A stretch of DNA of 64,000 nt from Puffinus mauretanicus (taxonomy: Eukaryota; Chordata; Aves; Procellariiformes; Procellariidae), in contig JAJKFH010003504.1 of the NCBI GenBank assembly GCA_023333565.1, positions 5,170,005-5,234,004 on the forward strand, given 5' to 3'. The notes below the pieces were generated by a model, which saw only the letters and a list, made by a program, of their open reading frames with translations, was not told the DNA's origin and did not search any database. The translations under genes were made by a program, and so were the position numbers. This document shows positions 44,201-57,400 of the stretch, piece by piece. How positions within the stretch are numbered: the stretch's first letter is position 1; the number at the start of each line of letters is the position of its first letter.

Positions 44201-47200
44201 AAAACAAGCATCGCACGATAGCCTGAGCAAAATCTGACTGTCAGCAACAGCAAGGAAACATAAAGCTATTTCTAAACAACATCACTCAGATTGTAACCGT
44301 TCAGATGATCATGACATGAAGGATTGTTTTTCCTAAGGCAAATTCCACTTTTTCCAGCTATAAACATATCTTTCTTAGGCTGTCTTTATTTTAATGCACT
44401 TGCAGTTAGTTCTTCAGAGGCATCCAGTCAATATTCAATGCAACTTCAGCCTGCCTGTACTCCAAAGTCAGGTACACTACCACCAACATTTAATTCATGT
44501 TCTTTTGTATTCCTATAGATACTGTATTTTTCTTACATAGTTGGGAATGTATTTTCGACCAGTTGTGGTTATGGTAGATAAGAAAGTCTCAGCCAGAAAC
44601 ATAAACAGGAGGAATAGAAAGATAAACTTAGGCTAAATGTACCAGAGGTTTTAAATTCCCTCAGAGAAATGGAGGCCAGAGAGACTCTGTTCCTTGAGTC
44701 CAAACTTTAATTTCACGAGGCCTTTCTTGAGGGATTAAATTTCAGCACTGCATTTATAATTTTTTTTTTCTAATTACTATTATAACGCAAAACACAAAAC
44801 TGTTATGAATCATCTTATCCATTGACTCGTGTCTGGCAGAGAAGAGTACCAGCTGCTTCAGAAGAAGGGGCAAGAAATCTGAATAACAATAGAATAACAT
44901 ATCTAGTTTGTACTTTGAGCCCATATTTTGAAATCATATGTCACTTTTCCATTTTTTTTCTCTTTTCTAAGTCCTTCCAAACCCTCGGCATCCATGGTAT
45001 TTTGTCACTGGGTTCCAGTGATGCAGTATTGCTTTCAATAACATCTCCTTTCATGAGGCTTAGGAGTGTTGCCTTTCAGCCTCACTAAATGCCCCTTTGG
45101 TGGAAAGTGTAGGAAAACTTCAAGACAGAAAGAAAATTTATCTGCTTTACAATGTTTAGCCTCTTAATTTATGTATTTTCTAAAAGAAACAGCCTCAATC
45201 TTTAAAATCTGTCATCCTGAAAACCTTTTTGCTTCTACTCACTAGTGACCTTCAGATAAACCAAAGCTGATGAAATTTCAGATAGGTACTGTACTTTTGT
45301 TCTTGCTGTAGGCTGATAACATTTCAGACCCAACAAGTAATTACAGAAAGGGGGAAAAAACCCCAACTTCTTCTGTTTATTTTTAATTTAACCAGGAATT
45401 GGTATTACCTGGTAAAGAAAGTGAGGAGAATAACAAAGTAACTTTTTTTTTTCCCTGGAAGAAGGAATTAAACAGGGCAAAATAAAGTCTTCCCTGATGA
45501 ATAAGAAGAATTGATCAGCAAAGCAGCTTAGTTATTTGAGGGGGAAAATTGCTGAACATAGGAAAAATTCAATTAAAAACACATGACAGTGGTTTCCAGC
45601 TGGTGAGGTATTTTATTAAAAGAGGCTCAGACAGGGATGGAGTTGGGAAAGGCAAAGGAAAAGAGAAGACAGTGGCACAACTCCCTGAAATGATGAGGAA
45701 GGAGCAACAGTGGTCCTGGAGCCAGACTGGAAGGGAAGGATGGGGATGAGATACAGTGAGGACACCACTATAGTGGTGGGAAATCACCCTGCAATGTGTG
45801 TAGGTCCAAAATCAGGCCCTATTATTATCTTGGCCTTTCTGCTATAATTTTCTTCAATGCAAAATGTGTTGATGTAGCACTGATACAGCATTGTTTTGAT
45901 ATTGCATTGCAACTCACTATGTAAAGGTAAATCCTCAGAGGGTACAGCAGTCAGCTTCTGAGAGCCACAGAGAGGAAAAGAAGGAAAAAAAAAACTTGGA
46001 AGAAGATCTGGAAGATTTGAAACAGTAAGGCTAGCAATTTTTTTGAGCTGTGTCCCAAGGTACCCACTGAAAGATGTGCACTGCAAGAAGAACAGACAGT
46101 ATTTCAATGAGAAAATATCACTGGCGGGATCAGAGACGCAGGAACTGTGTTGAAAAGCAGTGCTCCATAGATAAGTTTGATGCAAAGCCAGAAACTAGCA
46201 TCAAATGTCAGCAGCGGAGAGATTGTACATGTGCGAAGAAGAGACAGAGCCATGGCAGATGCAATTTAGGCATAATAAAACTGAAATGAGTAAGACCAGA
46301 ATAAACCAGGGAAACCCTGAAGTGACTCATTGCTGTTTACAGTTAGCAAGGAGAGACAAGAGGTACTTCTGCTGGGGATGTTGAGGGAGGTCGGGCGTTG
46401 AGGGAGTATTCTGTCCAGTCAGTTGCAAGATCGGTGCCAAGGGGCTTTGTCCATTGAGGGTTAAGAATTCTGTGTAGTCATTCATTTGGAAAAATTATTA
46501 CAGTTACATTCTCTTTTTCTCTCCTCCCAACACAATATTTTTTATTGGTTGCACATTGCCTTAATCCGTGTAATGCTCAGGGCTTTCCTTTTGCAGCCCT
46601 TCATGTGCAATGTTGTAGTCAGCTTCTCCCGTTGACACATCCCACCTACATATCCCCAGTTGCTGTGGCAGTACCTCTAGCCCTTGTTTTCCAGCATTTG
46701 AATTGCTTTTCTTTCCACTCACCCTTTGCCACTCCTTAGACCCTAAATTTTGGTTTATAACCCTGTGGTTAGGAATGAACCAGAGCTTAGTAGATAATAC
46801 CAGTAAAAAGTAGTCTTTTAGACAGCCATTAAGTATTTCCCCATAAGGTATATGCACAAAGCTTATTAGCTCTGCAATGTACCTGACTGATCGGTGAGTG
46901 CTCCAGTCAGCTCTGTTGGCATAACAGGCAAGAAAAAACAATAGGGGAGCCTGAGAAGGTCCTGAGGAAACCATAAAATTACTCTGGAAAAAGTATTCAG
47001 GGAACACCTGATGCACTGGAATGCTCATCTAGGGACACCGCCACCACTTCTCTTCCTGGCTGACCATTGGGGAAACTTTTCCTTTTCTCTGATTTCTTTT
47101 TTTCCTTTTCCATTAGAGCTGATGTATGCCACCAACTATGGACCACAAAAAAAAAAATCTTTTTGCATCTTTGTTTCATCATCCTGTGCGAAGCTATATC

Positions 47201-49589
47201 CTGATGGGGGACAATCCATCCATTCATGATTTACTAGCCTGTCAAGAAACCTCTAAAACATTTTTCTGTATTAAATGTATGAATTCCGCTGAAAACAGAA
47301 GACAGCAAACATTCTCCCTTAGCTTAATACTGTTAAAAACAATTACATAGCAACAAGCCACAGGTTACAATTAAATTTGAGCTCATCTTTAGGTTGAGAA
47401 GTATTGCATTTTCTGTGTGAAAAAGAGTGAAATAAATATTCAGTTAACTGTCAAAACTTTTGTGAAATTTGATCTATTTAAAAGATCATGTCAACATTTA
47501 AATCTAGCTGGGGGAAAATCTCAGGATCAAGTCACCTGTTTCGGTCAGATGGCTAATGGTAATTAGATCTTCACAAATTCCCTGGTAACCAGCTCCTAAC
47601 AACTTTTGAAATGTTGGTAATTATCTTAAACAGTCCCTGACACTTAAATTGCTTGCTAATTTTACCACGTATTATAGAAACATGGCAAATTTATAGTGGA
47701 TGTGCTGTACAAATATTTGTTAATGAATCCTCACAAAATATCTCCCTAAGATGTATTAGTGACCCTGCTACTTCTATAGACATTTTCTGGTGAATCCGTG
47801 GCAGCAGTTCAGGTCTTCCAGAGTCACACTTACACTTCTAGGCCCATGTTCAGTCTTCTTGCATTTCCAGCCAAGTTTACCCCCCTGAGATGATCCCATA
47901 ATTTCGGGTCCCTTTTGAGGTTGATGATACAGTTACCTGTTCAGCTGGACAACTGTGGGTGTCTAATTTAGGGTGAGCTGAACTGGTTTCTCAGTTATCT
48001 AGATTTACTGACTGATAGGGACCAAGCCCAGATGAAGACCCCCTGCCTCAAAGACACCTAAAATACTCAATGTATGTGCTCTATCTCTTTTTTTTTTTTT
48101 TTTATGCCTTTGCAGCACCTGCCTACACTGTGAAAGCTGCACTGCTCTCAGAAAAGAACCAGACCTAAGTGTGTGGTCTTTAATTTGTTCTCTCATAATT
48201 TTAAAGCAACTAAAATAAAATACAACAATTGAACATCATTGAAATAATGGGCTGATCTACCAGCTGGGCAAGAGGGAAACATGCTGCAAACAGCTCAGTT
48301 CAATTACTCACTGCTTATTTTTTGTATATTAATTAAGTAATTTAGAAGCAAAAACCAAGACAAAAACAAAGGAAAACAAACCATATGATCTCATAGTCCC
48401 GCAAGCTCTTGCTCTTGCCTCGTCTCCAGGGCATCTTGGCTGACCCTTCACAACAGCTTGCTCCTCCTCCCCACATTTTTATGTCTTCCTTCTGTTACAT
48501 GCAAAAGGGAAGGAGAGAAAAAGCTGCCTGACCAGCCTTAAAAATGCCATCTTTGCAGCTTTGAAGGATGGGATTAATTTGACCAGATGGGAATGTGTAT
48601 AAGAGAGAGACCTACCTCTCAGTTAGTCACCTAAGCTCTCTCTGGTAAATGGAGAGAAACTGGCACTTTCAGGACACAATTAATCTCATCCCCATGTAGA
48701 TATTTAAACTAGGTCATATGAATCACGCCTTAGAAGAGACAATTCCTCTCTACTGACACTAAAGGGAGCCTGAAATCACTAGATATAGATGTTTACATTG
48801 GTTATGTCTGAAGTTAAGTGAGCTGAATGCCACCTGAGTTCTTTAGATTGCTTTCTTGCTTTAGAGGCAAAACGCCTTATATTCACTTTCCGGTTACACA
48901 CATGGCTAGAAACCAGCACGTGGCCTTGATGTCCCCATTTTTAAGAACTCAAGCACTACAAGAGATGTATGAATTCATCATGTGATTCACTACAAAAGCA
49001 GGTTTTCATAAGAAATTAATAACATCTCAAAAGCACACAGGAAGAAGAGTGTATGAAAGTACTGATCGGCCCTCTAACACCTTCTCAGCAAGAATGCAGT
49101 TTCTTGACTTCATGGGTTATCTAGTAGAAATGAAATAATCTTTCAAAGTCTTAACATTTCCCTTTTCTAAAAGAACTATGTAGTCTGACTTAATTTCTAA
49201 TAAAATGACATTTCATATAATGTCTAGTCGCAGAGCTGCTAGCCGTTATCATAGCCATGATAATCTAATGATATGAGTGAGACCAAAGGGCACTGTGTAC
49301 CCAGAAGACATCCACTGTTTTTCAACTACTGGAGATGGTCCAAAAAAGAAACAGGCTTCCACACAAGCTTTGTTTCACTCACAATTTATTCACTTTTCCA
49401 TTTTAACTGGGAGATCCCTATTTTGCAAGAAGATCAACCCTTCAAGAGTTCCCGACTTCGGTTAGTGCTCAGCTAGAGATAGATTTCTAAATAAGGACTT
49501 AAACAAGGACAGGGTTTAAAGAGATTCATTCCTAGCAATTTCTATTGTGCTAGTTATGGCTAATTTTTCAAAAGCACTTAGCATGAGTT
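38288..49589. other. Long single-copy stretch, no gene recognised
   Basis: More than 11 kb without a transposon I can name or a supportable exon. The longest frames (46561-47028, minus, 155 codons; 45784-46185, minus, 133 codons) have no motif. Homopolymer runs are common, for example T-runs at about 43537-43551 and 48088-48103. Confidence 0.45.
48088..48103. repeat. Poly(T) run of 16
   Basis: A homopolymer run. On the minus strand it could be a retroposon poly(A) tail, but I do not recognise a retroposed body next to it. Confidence 0.8.
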
Positions 49590-50778
49590 GCGGATAAAAT
49601 ATATATTAATTTCTGAAGGAAAGAAATACACATAGTGCCAGGTAAATGGAAAACAGATCCTGTCAAGCTAACTAACATACTATCTTTTTTCAGATGGGAT
49701 TACAAATTTGGCTGACAATGGTAACAATATTGATATAATATACTTAGACTTCTGTAAATCATTTGACACGACGCTGCATGACATTTTATTAAAAACAAAA
49801 TCAGAATGGCACACATAAAATGGATTAAAAAGTGTCTAACTGACAGGATTCAGGATGTAATTACAAATGGGACAGTTGATCAGCTGTGTTCAGCAGGATC
49901 CTCAGGGGCTGGGGCTGGTCCTGGCCTTATGCTTTTCAAATGTTGATTAATCTGGGAGAAAACTCAGTCACTTACTCCTGAGGAGATTTAGCAATGACAA
50001 AAAAGAGGTAGTGTGGTAAATGGTGCAGAAGACAGGTCACTGATAGAGATCAACGTATTTTTTAACACAGACAACAATAAAGTCCTAACCATGGGAATAA
50101 AGAAAGCAACTCTTCCTTATGGGCACTTTCCAGAGAGGTCTGCTATGAAGCAGATGGCAATCCTGATAGATCCAGGGCAGAATATGAACTCCCAGTGCAG
50201 CAACGTGGCTAAAGGAGCCACGCTGGACATACACACGGTACCTTTAGTGGGAGCCAGGACATTTATTACTTCTGCACGGGGCTGCAACTGCTGTGAGGCT
50301 GCGTGCAGCTGTGGCACACACAGATCAGGAGGCCTGCTGTGAAACTGGAGAGAGCTCAAAGACGTCATGAGAGGGATGAGAGCTCTGGCAATCCTGCTTT
50401 GCAGTAAAAGATGCCAGGAGCTCAGTTTATTTACTTAATCAAAAAAATTATTGGGTGATGCCTTTGCCGCAGCCTAGAGCTACTCACAGAGGGAACAACC
50501 CTTTGCAGTGGACTCCTGAAAGTGACCCAAAAGCTGGAAGCTGAGACTAGATTAATTCAGACTAGAAATAAGTCACACACCTCCAACAGACTAATTAAAC
50601 TCTGGAATAATACATTTGTAAAGGTTGTGAGAGGTTCTCCCTCAACAGAAATTATTCAACAGAATGTTTTTCTAAAAGGTACGGCAGGTGTCAAGAGATG
50701 TATCCTTCCTCCAACAATTCGTGGCAGTTTTATGGTCTGCACTGACAGACTAGATTAATTATGATTGTTCTAACTTGA
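49590..50778 (+). mobile_element. Ancient, degraded CR1-like LINE (ORF2 part and 3' end)
   Basis: Broken plus-strand frames show reverse-transcriptase remains in order. First is a NGKQILSS-like block. Then comes IDIIYLDFCKSFDTTLHDILL (49730-49795), the YLDF-K-FD motif that carries the first catalytic aspartate. Next are an LTDRIQDVITNG-like thumb-side block, a DNNKVLTMG block and an AILIDPGQNMNSQC block near 50150-50205. After that come CR1-like coding remnants (ctggagagagctcaaag, then ccaggagctcagtttattta) and a C-terminal/3' tail block from 50520, ending with gactagattaattatgattg. That ending corresponds to the gactagatgatcataatgg-type end of old amniote CR1s. Multiple stops and frameshifts make it long dead. 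The original endonuclease half is absent. Confidence 0.82.
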
Positions 50779-53700
50779 AAACTTGGACACTTATTTTTGT
50801 TTTGAAAACTGAAGTTTTGAAAACAAATCTGGAGCAGGCTGAAAATCCTGGCCAAAATATCTGCAAATATGTGTTGAAGTATCTATAATATTTTTCTTCA
50901 TCTGTCCTGCAACTTGGATGAAAATACTTTTCTGAGTTTTACTTCTCCAGTCAAGCCTCCTTTTCTAAGGTTTTAATGATCCTCTGTGTTATCAAAGGCA
51001 TGCAAGCCTTTCCAATTACTTCTCTGCAAGGTTCCTATTTGAAATTTGAGAGGTTTAACTCGTTGGTGCAAGTGAGAGTAAAACAAAAAATGCTTGTGCC
51101 CAGGTTTCTTTGATTTGTTTTTATGGGATTTGGATTTTGTTTTACTTGTCTTTCCAGAAGAAGTCTGGAAGCTACTCAGTTATCAGGAGAATTTATACTA
51201 CTTCAAACACTCAGATCTGTCTGGAGATACAAAGGGAAAAATCAGCCACCTCCTTCTCTTCTGAGAAAACAGTGATGGCTATGCTTTTAATAACAGGTTT
51301 TTTCATCCTGTAACTTCTGTATTAGTCATTAATCTGTAGCTATCACTCATTATTTTGGCATGGGGACACAGGTGGAATGCAGACTGCCTGAATGTGTTCC
51401 AGAGTTCATTTCTTTGGTGTGTGTCCACAACTGAAAAAATAGCAATTCTTCTTTTGGAATCTTCTTTTGCATCTTTACTTCCAAAAGACACTTTTCTTGT
51501 CTCCCACTGTCTGTAAGGATATCATGGAAGGAAAGGGGTGGGGGCTTCCCCCTCTAAAAACAGGTACAAGAATTTCATAAATTCACCCCATGCCAAAAAC
51601 ATGGGAGCCTGGATAGGAACAAAACATCTCAGCATGTCCAAAATACATATACAGCCAGTAGCAGTAACATTAAGAGAGGACACACCTGTGAAGGCTAGCC
51701 TTAGAAAATGCAATGCTCCACTCAACCACAGACACAGAATATCTTTATCCAACTTAGCGTGAGCAAATGGGACAGGAGAAACAGATGAAGTCAGAAGTGA
51801 ATGTGGATAGATGCTAACCATGAGAGATTGCGGAGAGAAGCTAAGCATGGGCAGCCTTTAATTGTGGCAAGATATTATCAACTCCATCCATCACTAATTA
51901 ATGGTCTTCTGCATTTCTCCCCATCTGGGTGATAGGAGTCACAGAGTTTCCCAAGAAAAAAAAACCTTTACTTTTGCCTGGGTCCACTGCACGTTCCTCA
52001 ATACTTTGTAGGCAGCATTGCTGTCAGGATTGCTGATCTAATTTCTCTGCAATCTCATAAAAATCACACAAACACTGGCATCTTTAGTAGATAGGGCAAG
52101 CCCATCAGCAGTGATTTAATAGTAGAGGATTTAACTTTTCATCATTTTTATGTAAACATAAAATTGTCACATATAGACTGATATTATATTCTAGTTACTT
52201 GCACAAATTAAAAACCCAACAAATTTAAATACTTTAACAGTCCTAGATCTTTTCAGTTCTCCTCTAACAAAAAGGCCAATTATATATCTCTGATAAGAAT
52301 AGTTTATCAGATAAGCTCTAATGAGCCCACATTGAAAAGAGAGACACAAAATAGGATTGAAATACTTTTCTTGGTACTAGTATCCATCCAGAAATTTCTG
52401 AATGAAGAAAATAGTGCCTAGCTTCTGTATCTTCCAGCCACTATTTTTGTGACTAACTCTTCTAACTTTAGATAAGTACCCCTTATCCCCATAGCATAAT
52501 ATTCATATTTGCTTAACATTCATAAAGAATTCTTAGTAGTGGATTTAATTTCTTATACTGTGCTTGTCATTTTAGCATCTCTGTACCTATTCACACATTT
52601 ATAATGGCCTTTAAGGGAATATTATTCTGGTCTATGGGTTAAATATAGTCCCAATCTTACTATATCTAGAAAATCAGAGCTGCTGATGTGTTATTAATCT
52701 ATTCTAATTACCACTTTCATTCATAACTTTTTGTGGCCATGTATTGTAAATCAACACTTGCAGCTGGGTGGAGTGGTAAAGTACGTACTCAGGTATTTTA
52801 AATGCTTGCAAATCTGGCCAAGTTTGATTTCAGAAGTGGAAAAATCAATCTTCAGGATTCAAATAATGTACTACTTATTCAGACAGAACTAGTCTTTGAA
52901 CTGTATGAGACTGGATTCAGATCTCCTGTTTACCAGAACTCCTATTAACATCACTGGTGCGATTGCAAAAACTGGGCCATAAATGAGAACTTTAACTTCC
53001 TGCGAAGCGTGAGAGTGAGCAGTAGCAATATATTTTAGTAACAGGTAGAGCAAGCTACCAAAAGAAAGAAATGCTGTGGTATTACTACAGTTGTAATTTT
53101 GAGAGAGCTCTCCTTGCAGAAGCTGGTCCAAGGGATCACTTACCCCTTTTTGCAATGAGTTATCTCTTCCCTAAAATTCCATCTTTATTTAACGAAAGGA
53201 TGACAGCAATACAAACAGCTCAGCTGTTTTTAGCTCTCAAGGCTAGATCCCACAGTTATTAAACAAATCCCTTATAAAGTTCAAGGTCTTGCTTATTTTA
53301 TAGCCTAGTCAAACATTTTATAAACAGATGACAAGATATATTACAGAAATGCAACTAGATATTCACAACCTACATAATATTATCCTTTTCCTTGTCCCCA
53401 GACCTCTCAGGGTGGAAATTCCACACCAACTCTGTTTGTTTTCTAGTACTAATCTACATTTTGCCTTGGTCTCCTACAGTAGTAGAGGAACCGTACTTTG
53501 ACCTGCAACTTGTATTGTAGTTATGACTATGCAGTTATGAGTAAAGTAAGTCACACTGTTAGACATAATCAGAACTACAAAAAGGAGTAAACTCAAATAA
53601 AAACTACCCGAGTCTATTCTTAATTACATTAGAAAAAGTGAGAAACCAATCTTTCCTGCTTCCTTCTTTTAAAATGCTATATCAAAGCCATTCTTGTGAC

Positions 53701-56700
53701 TTCTGAACTGTTCCTCACTTAATAGAAAGGTGCTAGAGGATGGTGCATGATAGAACATTTAAAGGAGGAAAATATGCATAAGAAGCAAGGACCGCGTCTG
53801 GAAGTCTGCAAAAGCTGGGAGTCCAAATCCTTTTTACTTCATTCCCCATTTGCAAAGAATACTATAAGAATACAGCAGAACATATTTTGTCAATACAGGC
53901 CCAAGTCTGAAAGATCCATAAACTCTTTCCCTTTGGAAGACCAGAACGATTCTTGGTACAAGTGGCAAAATATGTGATATACACAACTTAATTATGTAGC
54001 TATATCACTAATATATATTGGGAGACGAGAAGAGTTACCGCTGTGTGTAAAAATGTAGACAGAAGTCAGCAGCTCGGTTGGCATTTGTGATGTTTTGCAG
54101 CTTTTGGCAATGAAACATTTTGATATTTGTTACTATGATTCTTCTGCCTTTATTGCTTAAACCACAACTTATGTTGCAATTGAAAACTGCTAGGTTAAAA
54201 TAATTACTTATATTTTTGAAATGCGAGTAGGACAAGAGGGCGAACAGAGAAAGCTAAAGTGATTAAATGATGCTAGCTTCTAGGATCCTCCATGGGCCCT
54301 GGCCATACTCCATTCCTACCCCAACAGGTCCTCTGCATCATCTGAGATCCTCAAAAAGTGACAATGCATAGGTCAAAATTTCATCCATAAATCACTTCAT
54401 GGTTCCCTTTTGACACAGGCTAGCATAATCTTTTAGTTGTAGCACAGCAGATACAAGGGATCACATGTAGAAAAATTCCATCACCACCACAGTGACCCAA
54501 AGTTAGCAGTCAGAACAAAAAAAAGGCACTTAGTTAACCCAGTGTTCAGGTAGGAGCTCAGTTCTGTGAGGTGCCAAGTGTACCCACTAACATGAAGACA
54601 GCCTTAAACTCCTGCTGAAGTAACTCTGAACCTCCTGGGAAACCTTTGGCACTTCAAAGGGTATGGATCTGAATTCATAACAAAAAAAATCCCTCTGATC
54701 TTTACATGAAGCTCCGATGACCCCAAAGCCAGTGCTGACTGCTGCTGAGAATGAGGTGCTTCAAGGTGAGAGAGCCAAGCTCTCACACCAAGTCCCATGC
54801 TAAAGTACAAATGAAATACAGCAGCTCTGCTACCCAAATTCCCAGAAGCACCAGCTGTGCCTCCAGTAAGACCCTCAAACTGTCAGCCAGAAATAGAAGC
54901 CCAGATTCATGGTAAAATCTGTCAGAACTACCCACAGAGTTCATCAAGGGAAGGGGAAGGCAAAACTCCTACAAACTTTTAAGAAAAGCAAGACCCCAGT
55001 CCATAAAAGTTTTTCAAGCTTAGCTCAGACTATGGAACCTAAATATTTGTAATGTTTCCCGTAGTTTTACAAGAAATACTGCTAACACTGAGGGAATTTA
55101 AAATACTTGCCTAAGCCAAGAACAGAAAGTTTTTAATGGCAACCTCTAAAAATCTCTTGCATATAAATACAGAAGGTATTTTCAATACACAGTGGACACA
55201 ATTAAAACTACAAACATTTGACACTGGGCAGCCCCCTGTGCTCCTGAGACTTATGCTGAAAATACAACAACATATTTAACCACTGCATATAGTAGGAGTT
55301 CACTTTTTCAGGCACACTGTACATTTCCACAGGAGCACTTCTGATCTTGGAGGCACTGCTTTTAGATTTTAATTCCCTGACTTCTGTGCTTGTTTATGAT
55401 ATCTTCCACTGAGGTACAAAATTGTGCATACATGAGAGAGCAAGAAAGAGATCAGTCAAAAATGTAGAATTTTAATAATGCTGCGTCTAGTAAACAGGCA
55501 ATAGTAAGCAATAGTTATATTTTCTTTTTTTTTTTTTTTTTTTTTAATTCAAGCTGAATTTCGTTTTAAAAATGTAGGTCCAGAGAAACTCTGACAGAGA
55601 AATATATTTTGCTCACAACTTCTGAGACATCTTTCTCCCTTTTTTAACCACTGACTTTATTTCTGCTCAGGCAGGAAGTAATAATTATTCATACAGGCAG
55701 GTACATGTTCCTGGTCAGTGCTATTCTTTAGTCAGCTGTAAAAATAGGCTTTGATTAAGAATGCATGGGGCAGACCTCTTTTTCTTTTTATAAGTCTGCA
55801 TATGCCAACTAAGTTCACATGGGCGGTTTCAGATAGACTGGCAATCAAGAAGCGAGAGTCCTACCTTGAACTTGAAAAATCTGCTTTCTTTAAAGCCATA
55901 AACTGCAGCTGCCATCAGAAACAGACCCAATTGCTTTTCTTTTTCACTTTCCAGGGCAAGCAAATCTATTTCCTGTTACAGCCTGTACTTATAGTTTAAT
56001 TCTATCTTATGACTTAAGGACTAAAATATTTGAGAACCACTAAGATTTTTCCACCCATTTAAAAGGGGGAAAATACAAAACTCGAAACAGATGTTTTATA
56101 ATGTATTTCATTTATTTTGGCCACCCATAAAGCTGTGGCTTTTGTTAGTGCCAACCAAGTCAAAAGCAACAGAGTTCTGCAAAAACACTATGTCATATAT
56201 TTTAGAATGACCAGGCATGGGGTGCACCTTTCAATAAAGTCCCATTTATTTATTAAGTAATTTTCAATGACAGAAAAAGCAAATAGGAATTACTGAAGAT
56301 GCAAGTGGCGCTGCCATACTTGGGCAGTTCCTGGGGGGATTTGCAAAGTTTGTGCAGCTTTTTTATGTTGTTGTAGCCAAATGCATAGCTTTGAAAGTAG
56401 GTGATCACAATATACATTGAAAATGGATGAGTTTGGTGAAATTAGAACAACTGAAGGTAACATCCTTAGAACAGTATCATGTAAATAACTGATACTGTAT
56501 ATCAAACAATTATTCCAGAGACACTTATCAGTTGAAGAAGTTCCAACAACTTAAAAATATTTTATCCAAACAATCATCAGACTTGGACTAGTACAAACCT
56601 TTCACTTTTTTCTGTGTTTATGAATGGAAACAAAGACATTTCAAAAGTTAAACCCATGAGACTCCTAACAGTTGCTGTGGTACTCACTGATAAGGTGTCT

Positions 56701-57400
56701 CGTGGAAATGACAGTAAAAATAGTCATATTGAAATTTCCCCCGTACCCATTCTTATTTAGACTGAGAAATCATTTCTCAACAACAGACCCACTTTAACAG
56801 AACACCTTCAGCACAGTACTGCAGGCTGGGGGACAAAATGAGCTGTAAGGAATGGTTGGTCTCAAAACATTTCTTTATTGACAATTTACTGCATAGAACA
56901 CAGGGCATATAATGTGGATATAATTTACTAACCTGCCAAAAACATTATAGGGAAAGCATAAGGAAAGGACAATAGATGTATTTTAGGAAGACAGAACACC
57001 GTTAAAAGTTTTAACTTGTATTTTTTGGCTTGTTATCCACATATTCAAAGAAAATATATTTTTCACCTTCCTCCTCAGAAGTGGCACAGAAAGTGAATTG
57101 CAAAAGTTAATTAGAAAGCAATAAAATGTGAAAGCTTAGCAATTCAGTGCAGCAATCAGCAGTACAGACTTTGACCATATACATAGGAGCAGACTCTTAA
57201 AATGTGAGCTTTTAATGCAAAATACTTTTTAAATCTAATGGCCAGAAAATATTTTTACCTAATCAATGAATATGAAGTTCATTATTATCAAACCAAGTGC
57301 AAATACAGACAACTCACTTTAATTCAGAGGCATGCTTAAAGCAGTTTGAAAGCAAAATATCCTTTACAATTATTTCTCCAGGTAAAACGGTTCTAACTAT
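50779..57400. other. Single-copy DNA, no gene recognised
   Basis: AT-rich sequence, longest frame 108 codons (minus, 51522-51848), with no protein signature. It contains a 21-base T-run at 55525. No transposon was recognised. Confidence 0.45.
55525..55545. repeat. Poly(T) run of 21
   Basis: The longest homopolymer I noticed in the window. On the minus strand it would be a poly(A) tail, but no retroposed body was recognised on its low-coordinate side, where an antisense insertion would lie. Confidence 0.85.

Noticed and set aside
46561..47028. 155-codon minus-strand frame as a gene
   Set aside because: No recognisable motif, and overlapping open frames on the other strand suggest chance.
50013..50342. 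109-codon plus-strand frame as a Cys-rich small protein
   Set aside because: It lies inside the degraded CR1 ORF2 and its first half aligns in order with CR1 blocks. The Cys-rich end is noted in findings only.
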